Of a stretch of 64,000 nucleotides of DNA, positions 22,976 to 33,090 are shown piece after piece. Numbering within the stretch: the first letter of the stretch is position 1; every line of letters begins with the position of its first letter. Source of the stretch: Cinclus cinclus. Lineage: Eukaryota; Chordata; Aves; Passeriformes; Cinclidae. Location of the stretch: the NCBI RefSeq assembly GCF_963662255.1, contig NC_085047.1:99083619-99147618 (forward strand). The letters run 5' to 3'. The notes under the pieces are model-generated. The model worked only from the letters and a program-made list of their open reading frames with translations. It did not search any database and was not told the DNA's origin. A program made the translations under genes and the position numbers.

Positions 22976-23040
22976 AGAAAAAAAAAGAGAAAATAAAAGG
23001 GGTGGGAGAAGGAATAGAAGAAAGGGATGAAGGAGAAAAC
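22976..23040 (+). other. Purine-rich tract between pol and env
   Basis: About 65 bases are almost all A and G. It lies between the integrase tail and env. A pyrimidine-rich stretch ending in 'ttccctatcag' follows at about 23,080-23,096 and looks like a splice acceptor, which could have served the env mRNA. Both readings are inference from position and composition. Confidence 0.35.
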
Positions 23041-23103
23041 TCTAACCCTCCCCTCCCACTATAAAGATAACAAATTTTGCTTATATTCCCTATCAGAAGC
23101 CCC

Positions 23104-24400
23104 ATCCCTGTTCAAAGGTGAAAATCAATACAACCTGGACTAGATCAATGACCTCCTTGGTCAAAGGGGACTGACGGGATGAGCTTCATCGTCAGTTAAG
23201 GGAATTTTATGGATTTTTTTTAATGGATTATGGAAGCCAAATCCCTGTCCAAAGATGAAAATTATCACCCTCACTGCTGCCTGGATGCTCTTCACCATGC
23301 CTTTGGCATGCCTTCAGCTGGATTAGCCCACAACCTAACCATAATGTTTGGGTGACCATAACAAGGACATTAAAAGAAGATAACATGTGCCTATCCATGG
23401 GTAGCCTTGACAACCCATTTTCCACATGTCTGGTAGGGGTTCCCTTGGTAGGAGATGACTGGTCCATCTATAATTCAGAGCTCCTCCGCACCACAGGAAA
23501 GAGGCCCAATCCAGTAGATACTTGGGACGATTGGACAAAAATGTTCCAAATGCTCCAGAGGAGCCCCAAGAATTGGACCTGCTGGTCTCCTTCAAAGCAA
23601 TATACTGTGCCAAATTTTACTTTAAATGTCTAAAGCATAATTGATCAGACATTAAAAAAAATACAGAAAGACATATCACCTATTAACAAAGCCTATAATT
23701 GTCCAGATTGGTGTAATTACACCACTCATATACGCTCTGAGTCCTCTCTCCACCCCAAAATGTTGCCCTGGTGAATGTTTCTTATCTGTGGTGATCGAGT
23801 ATGGGCTGGGATCCCCTCATATCTCTAGAGCGTTCCCTGTAGCCTTTGCAAACATATTACACTCATTCCCAATATCACCTTATTACATAATTGGAAAAAA
23901 GAAAACTAATTAAAGCACCAAAAAAGAGCCTACAGTGAATTTGTTGGAAACTGTGATCCTAAATTGTATAGTTGGAGTAAACCAAAAAGGGCTGCTGTCT
24001 CCCTATTCCTACCATGGGTAGCTGCAGCTATAGCCCGTGGAGAAATAAATCACCTGGGATGCTGGCTTAGTAAGCAAGCCAACACTACATCTGCTGCCTT
24101 GAGCGATCTTTTAAAGGATGAAGAAACCACAAGACATTCATCCCTGCAAAACTGAGCAGCAATTGACTTCTTACTGCTTGCCCATGTACATGGACTTTGG
24201 AGGGATGTGCTGCTTCAACCTCTCTTCACTCTCAACATCCAACCACACAAACATCCAAAAACTGAAGGAACTAGTGAATGACTTAAAAGTGGAAAACAAC
24301 CCAGACTGGGTTGATGACCTTCTCAGTCAACGGGGACTAATGGGATGGTTTAATCTTTGGTTATGGGAATCTTGTGGATTTTTGTTGTAATTGTCATTGT
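23104..24400 (+). pseudogene. env: Retroviral env, broken and internally rearranged
   Basis: Envelope glycoprotein relic. At about 23,254 an ATG opens a short hydrophobic signal-peptide-like stretch (M-K-I-I-T-L-T-A-A-W). A surface-subunit-like open part lies at 23,352-23,633 and has several Cys/Trp residues. A transmembrane-subunit part follows: a hydrophobic fusion-peptide-like run (F-L-P-W-V-A-A-A-I-A) at about 23,994-24,030; a heptad-like region ending in a TGA at 24,153-24,155; and, in another frame (24,118-24,390), the G-M-C-C-F-N-L motif, where the first cysteine of the usual C-x6-C-C is tyrosine. The end is a Trp-rich membrane-proximal segment, with a hydrophobic anchor just starting. 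Many stops and frame changes interrupt it. A partial duplicate of the env start and membrane-proximal segment lies upstream, at 23,104-23,215. Confidence 0.78.
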
Positions 24401-24686
24401 GCTATTTATGTTCTCATGTCTTTTCCATTGCTTTAAAAGAGTTATTGGAAATGCCTCTTTACTAAATACAGAGAGAGGTGCTGTGGAGAGAGGAGGGCAC
24501 CTCACAAGGCCTCCCTGGAGAGCTATTGCTTAGATAAGAATTGCTTAGTCATGGTGACTGGGTTAAGAAACCCTCCTCCCCACTTTCTGACCCCACTTTG
24601 GAACCCCACTTTATCTCCTTGTAAAACTATTGGTCATATTTCCTCAGCCCCAAGTCATTGGTCCTTCTGCCAAACCATATCTTCCC

Positions 24687-24693
24687 TATAAAA
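24687..24693 (+). promoter_or_regulatory. LTR TATA box
   Basis: TATAAAA inside the LTR, about 70 bp upstream of the AATAAA signal. This is the usual arrangement of a retroviral polymerase II promoter, and it is conserved in the sister LTR at 54,034-54,040 on the minus strand. Confidence 0.75.
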
Positions 24694-24756
24694 ACCCCTG
24701 ATTCTACCCAGTTCAGTGGAATGTTGCTGTCACTGGACTCTCTTCGCACAGCAGAC

Positions 24757-24762
24757 AATAAA
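24757..24762 (+). terminator. LTR polyadenylation signal
   Basis: AATAAA in the R region of the LTR, conserved in the sister LTR near 53,965-53,971 on the minus strand. It marks where proviral transcripts would have been cleaved. Confidence 0.7.
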
Positions 24763-25038
24763 TAACCCTGTGGAATCTCTACACAGCGCTTCCCATCTCT
24801 TCTCCCTGCATTGGCCAAGGTACCTTGCAAGCTAAGCTGAAATCATTGAGAGCTGAAATCACTCAGAGCTGAAATCACTAAAAGAGCTGATCACCTGAAA
24901 TCCAGGCCTTGCTTGCATTTGGTACCTTGAGGCTGAGACTGCCTAGGACTCCAGGACAGGCTGTTCCTTGTGAGACCTCTCTATACAGGACTTATGAGGC
25001 AACCGGGGTCAGACTGACCCCCAGCACCAACTGCAACA

Positions 25039-27162
25039 GCTTTGTTAAGCAAAACTCTTGGGTTCTCCAAAAAGAAAGCAAATATGTTCATGCAATGAGA
25101 ACAGCATTTGGATAATACATTTGCATGGTCCTCCTGCAAATACCTGATGTTTGTTTTGTGGCCTTTCATTCTAAGAAAAATACATTAGTTTTTCATATAT
25201 TTGAAAATAGCAAAAATGTTTAGTTTATATTATATACTTATACATCTATATTGAAGTTATCCATAAAGACACCAGTGAACCAGTGGTTCTAACTACTAAT
25301 GACAAATTGTTCTTTGAGCTCTGAATGCTGTTATGAAACTTAAGATCATAAGCTTCTGGGACCAAAGCTAAACCAACTTTTTGGGAGCCTGGTGCAGCTG
25401 GTGCTGTAACCTTTGTTCTTTAAGCCTATTTAGTTACAAAAGCACAGAGGGGCCTCCAAAGAGTGTGATGTAATGGGATGCTGTTGCCTTGTTCAGCTCC
25501 ATCACTGAGTTTGTTTCCTGCAAGTTTTCTCAGTTTTCTGTATTTTGTGGCAAATCTGTCTCCAAGTTGTGCTGGATCCTTGTCAAATAATTAGGTTTTG
25601 AGGTTAAAATGTGTATATGAGTGTAGGAAACACCTAAGAATAAGGTAATACTTTCTATTGTGTCAGGGATTGATCTTTACCTTTGTTGTCCAGGGGTATT
25701 TGAAAGTCTGTCCAGATTTATCTCTGTTTCATTGCTCTTACTCAAAACTGGTCTCACAAATAAGGAGTTCAGTGAAGATAATGGCTGCCTAGTCAAGTGT
25801 TCAACTTGATAAATGCAGGCTCTGGTGCCTAGATGATATAGTATCTGCCACATTCCCTGTGGAGGAAAGCTGAATTAGCTATTCCTCCTTTGTTTTCTGA
25901 AAGAATAATTTTTGTTGTTTGGTCCTTATTTTTTTAGTGACAAACTTCATCCTCAGAATTCAATGCTATTATTTTTGCTTCTCCCAATAAGAAGTATTAA
26001 TAGATAATATAAAGATGCAGGTATGACCAATCTTTCTTTGCATATAAAAATATAAGCTTTGTACAACCTTGTGCCATCACTTATTGGAAGTTCAGGAGCT
26101 GGATCTCCTGCTAAGGACTGTGTTGTGCCAGGATCTCCTGTAGCTGGTTAGGTGGGAAGGAGCTGATTTCCCCAGGACACATAGTGTTGTATCCCTTGCA
26201 GCCGTTCTTCCATGCTGAAGACGTAGCAATCCCCAGTTGCATCTATATTTGCCACCTGCACTGCAGCTTTAGGGCAGCTTTCAGGAGCTCATGATCACGT
26301 CTAAGAGTGCATTTATATGGTGGTTGTTCACCATGTCTTGCATTTCAAAAAGTGAATATGTGGTGTAGAGCTTGGCATTAACCAGTTGTGTCTCTGTTCT
26401 AAGACAGCTGAAAACACATCTGAAATGTCTGTCTTACAGGTTTGGATTCTGCAGCAAAACCATATTGCTTGGCTGTTATACAGAAGACTAATGCAACAGA
26501 ATTAAACCTGAGCAAAATAGTGGAATCTGATATATTAAGAAAAAAAAATACTTTCAAAGGCATTGCAATACAGATGACAGTTTCTCTTGAAACAGGAGTA
26601 CAGAGGCTGTCGTGGTGACAATTGTGTGTTATCTACCTTACTGTCCAGTCACCTGTTATTTGTAGTTTGTTTTTTTTTTTTCCCCTAGGAGTTTGCATTT
26701 ATTGCATCTCTTCATACTTTTATTAACTTTTATGTGTGATTTTTAAGGCATTTAGCAGCTTCAGTAAGCCATAGTGTGGTTTGAAGAGATTGGTGGGATG
26801 CCTGGGTTGTTAGTCTGAATTTAATACAACATGAAGGATAGTAACCATAAGAGTTGTAAGTAGTCAAGAGAGATTATGTTGAAAAAGAGACTGCATTTTT
26901 TTGCCTACATGTAAAAAGCGTTTTCTGAGAAGCATTTTGTAAGGTAATTCAGGTAACTATTTTTCAGGTAGTAAGTTAGAAGAAAACCAAATATTTACTT
27001 ACAGCACTTTTTTGATTATGTAAGCAAGTTTAAGTTTTACCTAATATATTCTTTTATATTTTGAAAACTATCTGTTGAAAATGGCAAGGATTAAATAAAA
27101 AAATCCAAAGAAAACTGCTCTGCAGAAGCATTACTGTCACTTCATATGACAGAACAAAACCA
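25039..27162. other. Unique AT-rich DNA
   Basis: No repeat or gene is recognised between the provirus and the minus-strand open-frame cluster. There is a T-run at about 26,671-26,682. Confidence 0.55.
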
Positions 27163-28720
27163 CTAAAGTGTATTGAGTTTGAAGTAATACCAAATCATGT
27201 ATGATGCTGATGACAGGCAATGGTAATTTACTGTGGTAAATTCCACCAATGCACTGGAGAATTTGACAAGGAACTCTAGAATTGAGAAACGTTTTCCTTT
27301 TATGCAGTCTCTTTTTCTTGGAGGGGACAGAATGAGGGAATAAAAAGAAAAGCCTGGGGACTGTAAAGTCCATACAAAGCAAATTATTATTTTTTTTTTC
27401 TTTCTAAAAGCATCATTCAGACAGTGGGAGTAAGAGGTATATAAAGCCTTTGTACCTGGCAGCCATTTGATGGACAAGCTATCATTATTTCTGTTAAACT
27501 TTTGCAAGTCTTCTGCTGGAATCTGAATGTGTAATTTTGAGCCTTTGGCAAGAGAGGATGGCAGTACCCCTTTAGCTTCTGAATTCAAACAATGACCATG
27601 GGCATTCAGAAAGTTTTGCTGTATTACATAAGCCCTTTTGTTAGGCCTTCCATACCAACTCCCCATCATTTCAAATTAGTCAAAAATACACTGGCATTGG
27701 CTATTCCAGACAAAGTCAAACCAGGGGAAAAAACCAAGAACATCAAAAAAAAATCCACCTAAAAGCACCAAAAACCCCAAACATAAAACCACTCAGAAAC
27801 TGGAACAAGCATTCATAACTAAGTGGTGAGACATGCACTCCGTGTTTTTCCTCTTGTGTTGGTGTTTTTTGCATTCCTGTGTAGAGACAGGCTTAAAAAA
27901 TGCTGTCAACCTCTATGTATCAATCACGTTTGGGTGTTTACCTTCTTGCATAGCAGGAACTCTTGGTGTAGAAGACTGAAGATACCTGTTGCTTAATGAT
28001 GACTTTTTAGTGTTTGGGTGTGCAGATTTTTTGGTTTTCGTTTTCTCTTTGAGGCAGGCATACTCTCGTTTTTTGGGATTTTTTACACCTCTGTACATCT
28101 GTTCTTCTTTGGCATTTTTTCTGTACTTCATATTCTGAAGCCAAGAATTTGAGCATCATCAGTAGAGAACTCTGACATACACAAAACTTAAACCTCCACT
28201 GCAGGTTGAGCAGACAGACTGTTTCCATGTGGGGCATGTACAGTGATTTCTGTAATTCAAGAAATTGTGAATAAGTTAAAAATATGGAGGCCACCTTATC
28301 TTTCAGTGTGATGTCTGCTGGGTAATAGCTCCCTACAATCAGGTAGTTGACAGTGTAGTGGCTCCTCACTGCTTAAGGTTGCCAAGAAAGATTTCTCTAA
28401 CGTAGGAATTTAGGGTTATAAACAAACAGTGTTTTAAATACTTGCACGTTTAGGATGTAACTCTTTGATCCAATTTTTCTAAAAGCTACTCTTGTGTGAA
28501 TGAAAATGTTCTTACTTCTGGAGTTAGTGGTTCTGAAGGTTTTCCCAACTGTTTTCAGCAGCTGCTGTCTACATACAGCCTGGCCTTGTGGGCTGAGGCA
28601 GAAAATAGATGATATTTGATGATAGGATTGTATGCTGAAGGTTTGCCTCTTTCTTCTCAATAGGAATGTGCCTAACTGGCTTAATTTCTCCCTCAAGCCC
28701 TAACAGTGCACACCTGAAAT
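27163..28720 (-). other. Cluster of minus-strand open frames, unrecognised
   Basis: On the minus strand, in order: a segment that starts after an acceptor-like 'ccaaatttcag' (about 28,709) and stays open to about 28,570; frames at 28,696-28,397 (99 codons), 28,369-28,007 (120) and 28,131-27,913 (72, very Lys-rich, containing SKRKRKPKN-like basic runs in an alternative frame); and 27,669-27,163 (168 codons). The 72- and 168-codon frames contain donor-like CAAGAAGGTAAAC and CTGCCAGGTACAA. The peptides are polar and not low-complexity, but I recognise none of them and the frames do not join simply. It could be exons of a fast-evolving gene, a decayed pseudogene or chance; in this base composition one frame of about 168 codons is expected by chance in a window this size. 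Confidence 0.2.
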
Positions 28721-30685
28721 TTGGTATAACAGTGACAAAGTTGCTTTGGTGTTAACATTTTTGGCCATGTCATCACTGACATCTCTGTTGTATTATAATA
28801 TTGTAAGAGAGAGATGTTTTTGTAATATTTTCTTTAGACATCCTATGCGAATGTTCACTTGTAGCTGAGTGTTTCTCGTGATTTGATTGCTGTAATTAAA
28901 AAAGCTTTAAGAATCTTTCCTTTTCCCCCCATTTACTATGAATATTTCTGTAGGATATTTAATTTTGTTCCTGTTACCTTAGTAAATATATTTTGGAGCA
29001 GTTTTGATCCATCATAACTTTCTGCTTGTCCTCTAGCTGCTCACTGTTTTGCAGATCTCTCTCTTCTGTGCTTGTTTATTTTGAAAACTAGAAATAAAGA
29101 CCACTGAAATTCCATTAGCAGTGTCCTATTTTCCTCTCCATTTCCCTCCTGATGTGTTTCCTCCATTTGAGGATGACTGGAAAAACTAATTTTGTAACAT
29201 TTAACTCTTGCTTTACTACTCCCCATCACACAACTCTTTTCAATGCATGTGCTCTCCTCCTCCTGTGCTGCCAGGCAGCACTGAGCTCCTGCCTTGCATG
29301 AGCCACATCCTCTTTGTGCCTGCAGGATGTGTCATTCTCTTCCTTCCTTTTATTTTTTTTTTCCTTCTGGGTAATACTTAGAGCTCTATTTTATTTTCAG
29401 ACTGATATTCAGGAAAGCATGCATAATTGAATGGTGCAGTCTAAAAGGTTAGAAGTGCAAAAGTTATTTTTAAGCATCTGTTTTGTGGTTCAGACTTAAT
29501 GATATCTGAAGCATGTTTTTCAGGATGACTATTAGGATGTTTTTTTGTGTGGAAAGGCAGATCAAAATCTATTGAAAGTGATGATACCTTTCACATAATG
29601 TTTTCTATTCAGCAGTGTGGCAAATTATGTAAAAGTTTATATAACATTGTATTCAAAAATTGCTAGTTTGTTATTTTTTTGCAGTTTTCTTCCCCTCTTA
29701 AGATTAAAGGAAGGGTTCTTCCTTGACTGCCTTAGAGACACCCAGGCAACCATTGCTTAGAGGCCACTGTTTAATGAATGGGTACTGTAGAAGATAAAAA
29801 GAGAGATGGTCCCTTGTTTTAAAACAAAATCAAACCAAAAACCCCACAAATCTCTGGTAAGAAACAATCTGGTAAGAGATTTGTTGTCAGAAGAAATGTG
29901 TCTGACTTGCTTTATTTATTACAAGAAAATACAAATAAAAAGTAAATTTCAGTTTTGCAAATTTGCATTTTCATAACTACTTTCTAAAATTTGTTGAAGC
30001 TCCCATAGATTTTCTTTCCACAGGTAAAAAACTAGAAAAAAGTAGATCATGGAGGTTGTAAATCTTCATATTTCAAGAAGAAAAACAAGCTAAATATTTT
30101 AAAAATAAAAATCAGGTGTATATATATGAAAACCAGAAAAGTTTTGCTAATGTATTTAATTGCATTTATTCTGTTCTTTATGTGTCATATTTTGTATTTA
30201 TTATAAAATGCCTGAGAATTTTGAATGCTTTGCCAGAGGGGTTGCGGGATGTCTATAACAAAATGTGCATTTTAAGAAGAATCTGTTACCAATAAAGGTT
30301 ACAGATCTGTGATTTAATGAATATCATGGTATACTTCCATAGCAGGGTTTACAATGAAGCTGTATGCTGGTGATTTTCGCCAATTTTAAACTTCATTTAC
30401 TGAGCAGTACAAAAATGTTGTGACTGTGACAAAAATATTTTAAAAAAATTAAAAATCTATTTATAAGTAGCATATATAGAGAAATTATGATTTTTTTTTT
30501 GGCCATGTTTTTTAGATTCAAGGAAAATCTTGCTTTCACTGAATAGGATAAGTACATAAAATATGTGTAAATAACTGCAGAGTTTAAGACTATATTTTCC
30601 CTATGAGTAGGCTTTTTTTGGTTTTTGCAGATAAAAGAGGAACCAACATATGAATGGCTTGAATAGTATATAAGGGCAATATATA
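28721..30685. other. Unique AT-rich DNA
   Basis: Nothing is recognised. A short stretch at 29,250-29,330 is richer in GC but shows no repeat or coding signal. Confidence 0.55.
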
Positions 30686-30800
30686 ATGGAATCATGGAAT
30701 CACGAAGGTTGGGAAGAGTCTCTAAGATCACTGAGTCCAAACATATCCCTGAATGCCACATCCACACATCTTTTTAACACTTCCAGGGGTACTCTGGTTT
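30686..30800 (-). mobile_element. CR1: CR1 LINE 3' tail (antisense)
   Basis: On the plus strand the copy begins with the reversed CR1 end 'ggaatcatggaatcacgaag' and continues 'gttgggaagagtctctaaga', 'tcactgagtccaa' and 'aacacttccaggggtactc'. This is the usual antisense pattern of the last 115 bp of CR1. It is truncated after that. Confidence 0.88.
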
Positions 30801-32284
30801 CTTATTAAATTGTATAAATAATTTTCCCCTTAGTAAATATTTTCATGGAGAGGAACAGGCATGAGTGTTAAGGGATGCATATTATAAAAGAGCAGTTGAA
30901 TAATATAGTTGTATAAAATAAGAATTAATCTGCCTAGACTTCTACAGATAAGCAGAATGCCCAAGCATATTTTTTTCATCAAAATGTAAGTTTTATGTAA
31001 ATTGTAAATGTAGGTGCCTTTTGCTGACAGTTGAAAACCTTTGATAGTTTGAGCTTTGCCTTAGGTTGACAGGAGACAGCCCTGGGTTTTTCCTGACCTT
31101 AGAGCTTTGCTCACATGAACAGTTGGAGAAAGCTGATCTAGTAGAGGTTGGGTGGTTCGTTGCTGTTGCTCTGTTTAGCCTTAGCAGGGTGCAGGTGAGG
31201 TGATATTTTCTCATGCTTTGGACAGAGTTTCTCAGCAGTCTCCCTGTTTGTCCCTTGCCACCCTGGGGCTCACACAGCCATCGTGCCATTAGTGTGGCAG
31301 TGGAGGAGGAGAAGCCTACAAGTGGTGGATACAGTGAGACATGAGCTGGTCCATGTGGTCCCTTTTTTGGGAGACTGTTGATAAGCAGTGTGAAAAGAGT
31401 CCAGGCTGGAGTTCCAGTGCCAGGCAACACCTGCACTGGGGTAGGAAAACTCCCTTTTAATTAATTTTTTTTTTTTTTAATGGCCAGTCTGCATGGTGAC
31501 ATTTGGCTAAATGAAACTCAGGACTGTGCTGGTTACCTGGTGAAACATGCTGGCTTTTCTTAGATTTCTTCTTCTTCAGGGATCAAAGATAATGCACATC
31601 TCTCTTGGCCAGCCTTCTTTTGTTAGTACCTTTTTATTAAGACTATATTGTTTGCTGTGCTAAGTGTGTGTCTAATTCAGTAAATTCAGTAAATGAAACT
31701 TATATAAGCTTTGCGTGCTAATGCATCATCTAGGAACAATGTGAACTGCTTTCACAGAGAAGTAGTTCTGCATTTTATTTGTGTTTCCTCTAGGATGAGA
31801 ATTGTGAGGAATAACATGTTATTCGTTTAATTCACTTGGATGTAAATTGCTTTGGAAGAAGGGGGATAGCAACAAGCTGCAATTGTTAAAGAAAAATGAA
31901 AAAAAGTGATACAAAAATATGTTTAACAAGAACTCAGGGTTTTAATACATTTCTCTAAAAATAACCTAGATAAAGTATGTCATTCTGCTCTATTTCAGTC
32001 ACATTGGTTTGTTTCATAGATTTGTTTTTGGTCTCAGTTCCTTCAGGCAGAGAAATTTAAGAAGCATGAGATCATTGCATCTCTGAAGGTAGACTACCAC
32101 GAGGCTTGCAGAGCCTTGGAAACTTGGTTACCATAACGCCTGTATCCCCCATGGGAAAACTTTTGGGTGGTTGAACTAAAATGGCCTGTGATGTGGAAGT
32201 TTTTTTTGACCCTTTTAAGAAGTAAAATGAAGGTAGAAGGAGAAAAAGTTTAATTCCACTGTCTCTCAACAAAAGGCATGCTCT
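30801..32284. other. Unique DNA with a GC-richer patch
   Basis: 31,020-31,440 is richer in GC and open on the minus strand for 147 codons (30,993-31,436). Its composition suggests an old repeat, possibly an LTR remnant, but I cannot match it to a family. A T-run lies at about 31,466-31,479. Confidence 0.4.
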
Positions 32285-33090
32285 ATAACACTTTGGTCAT
32301 TTTTATGGCCTTTCTTGGTTCCCTCTTTGGTTTCTCTGCATTTTTCTTAAATTGTGGGGATGAGAACTGGGTATGGTACTGCAGATGCGACCTGATAAAT
32401 GCTGAGCAGAATGGGATGACCACATCCCTACCTCTGCTCATAATGCCCCTGAGTATTCAGCCCAGGATGTAATCCCTTATTGCGGTGGCACACTGCAGGC
32501 CCATGGTCAGCTTGTGTGGGACCCTCAGGTCCCTTTGAGTACAGCTGCTCCCCAGGCATCTAAATCCTGTTCTGTGCTGGGCTCTTTGGTTATATTGTCC
32601 CAGGAGCAGGGACTTGCACTCATCTGTTAAATGTTATACTGCTCTTGCTACTCCACTCTTCCAGCCTGTCCAGCTCTCCAAAGGATGAATCTCCCTTCTA
32701 ATGTGTCATGAGCAAACTAATTGAGGGCATTTTCAATCCCATCATCCCAATTATTTATGAAGGTGTTGAACAATATTTATCCCTAAGGAATGACTTGTGA
32801 CAGGCTTCCAGCCTGAGTAAAATCCCACGGTCACTACCCTCTAAGTCCAACCTGTGAGTCTGTTTCCAACCCATCTTGCAGATAGCTCACCCCATCTGTA
32901 TCTTGCCAGTTTGTCCAGGAGAAGGCTGTGGGAAACAGCACTGAATGCTTTGCTGAAGTCCAGGTGAACACATCCTGTTCTTCTCCCTGTGTCGACAGAA
33001 GAGATGACTTTGTTGTAGAAGTTGATCAGGTTAGTTGGTGTGGTTTGCCCTCGGTAAGTCATGGCAGCTTTTCCCAATCACTTGCTTCAT
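32285..33090 (-). mobile_element. CR1: CR1 LINE with reverse transcriptase segment (antisense)
   Basis: Antisense CR1 of about 0.8 kb. The left part matches the 3' region ('gagaactgggtatggtactg', 'ggcacactgcaggcccatgg', 'ccagcctgtccagctctcc'). The right part is reverse transcriptase. On the minus strand 33,077-32,841 is open and reads through H-L-D-F-S-K-A-F-S-A-V-S-H, the conserved RT block around the first palm region, preceded by the I-N-F-Y-N-K-V segment. Stops and indels elsewhere show a dead copy. Confidence 0.88.

Larger units (their letters stand above)
22130..25038 (+). mobile_element. 5'-truncated provirus (integrase end, env, 3' LTR)
   Basis: On the plus strand retroviral pieces appear in the canonical order: the C-terminal part of pol (integrase), a purine-rich junction, env and a 3' LTR. 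Everything upstream (5' LTR, gag, protease, reverse transcriptase) is missing and the left edge lies against the Y-box retrocopy. The matching LTR at 53,705-54,230 has a 6-bp target duplication, as betaretrovirus-like ERVK elements do. That, and the integrase sequence style, suggest an alpha/beta-retrovirus-like avian ERV, but I cannot name the family. All coding parts carry stops and frame changes, so it is a relic. Confidence 0.8.
24482..25038 (+). mobile_element. 3' LTR of the truncated provirus
   Basis: Starts TGTGGAGAGAGG and ends near CAACTGCAACA. U3 carries a TATA box (TATAAAA, 24,687-24,693) and the R region a polyadenylation signal AATAAA (24,757-24,762). In U5 the unit GAGCTGAAATCA occurs three times in tandem (about 24,837-24,895); the related LTR at 53,705-54,230 has two. 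A weak purine tract (acagagagaggtg) precedes the LTR. Most of its length aligns to the reverse complement of 53,705-54,230 apart from the last 60 or so bases. The right end is set by that alignment and is less certain than the left. Confidence 0.85.

Noticed and set aside
27163..27669. 168-codon frame as a confident gene
   Set aside because: One frame of this length is about what chance gives in a 64-kb AT-rich window, and no family is recognised. It is kept only as part of a low-confidence cluster.
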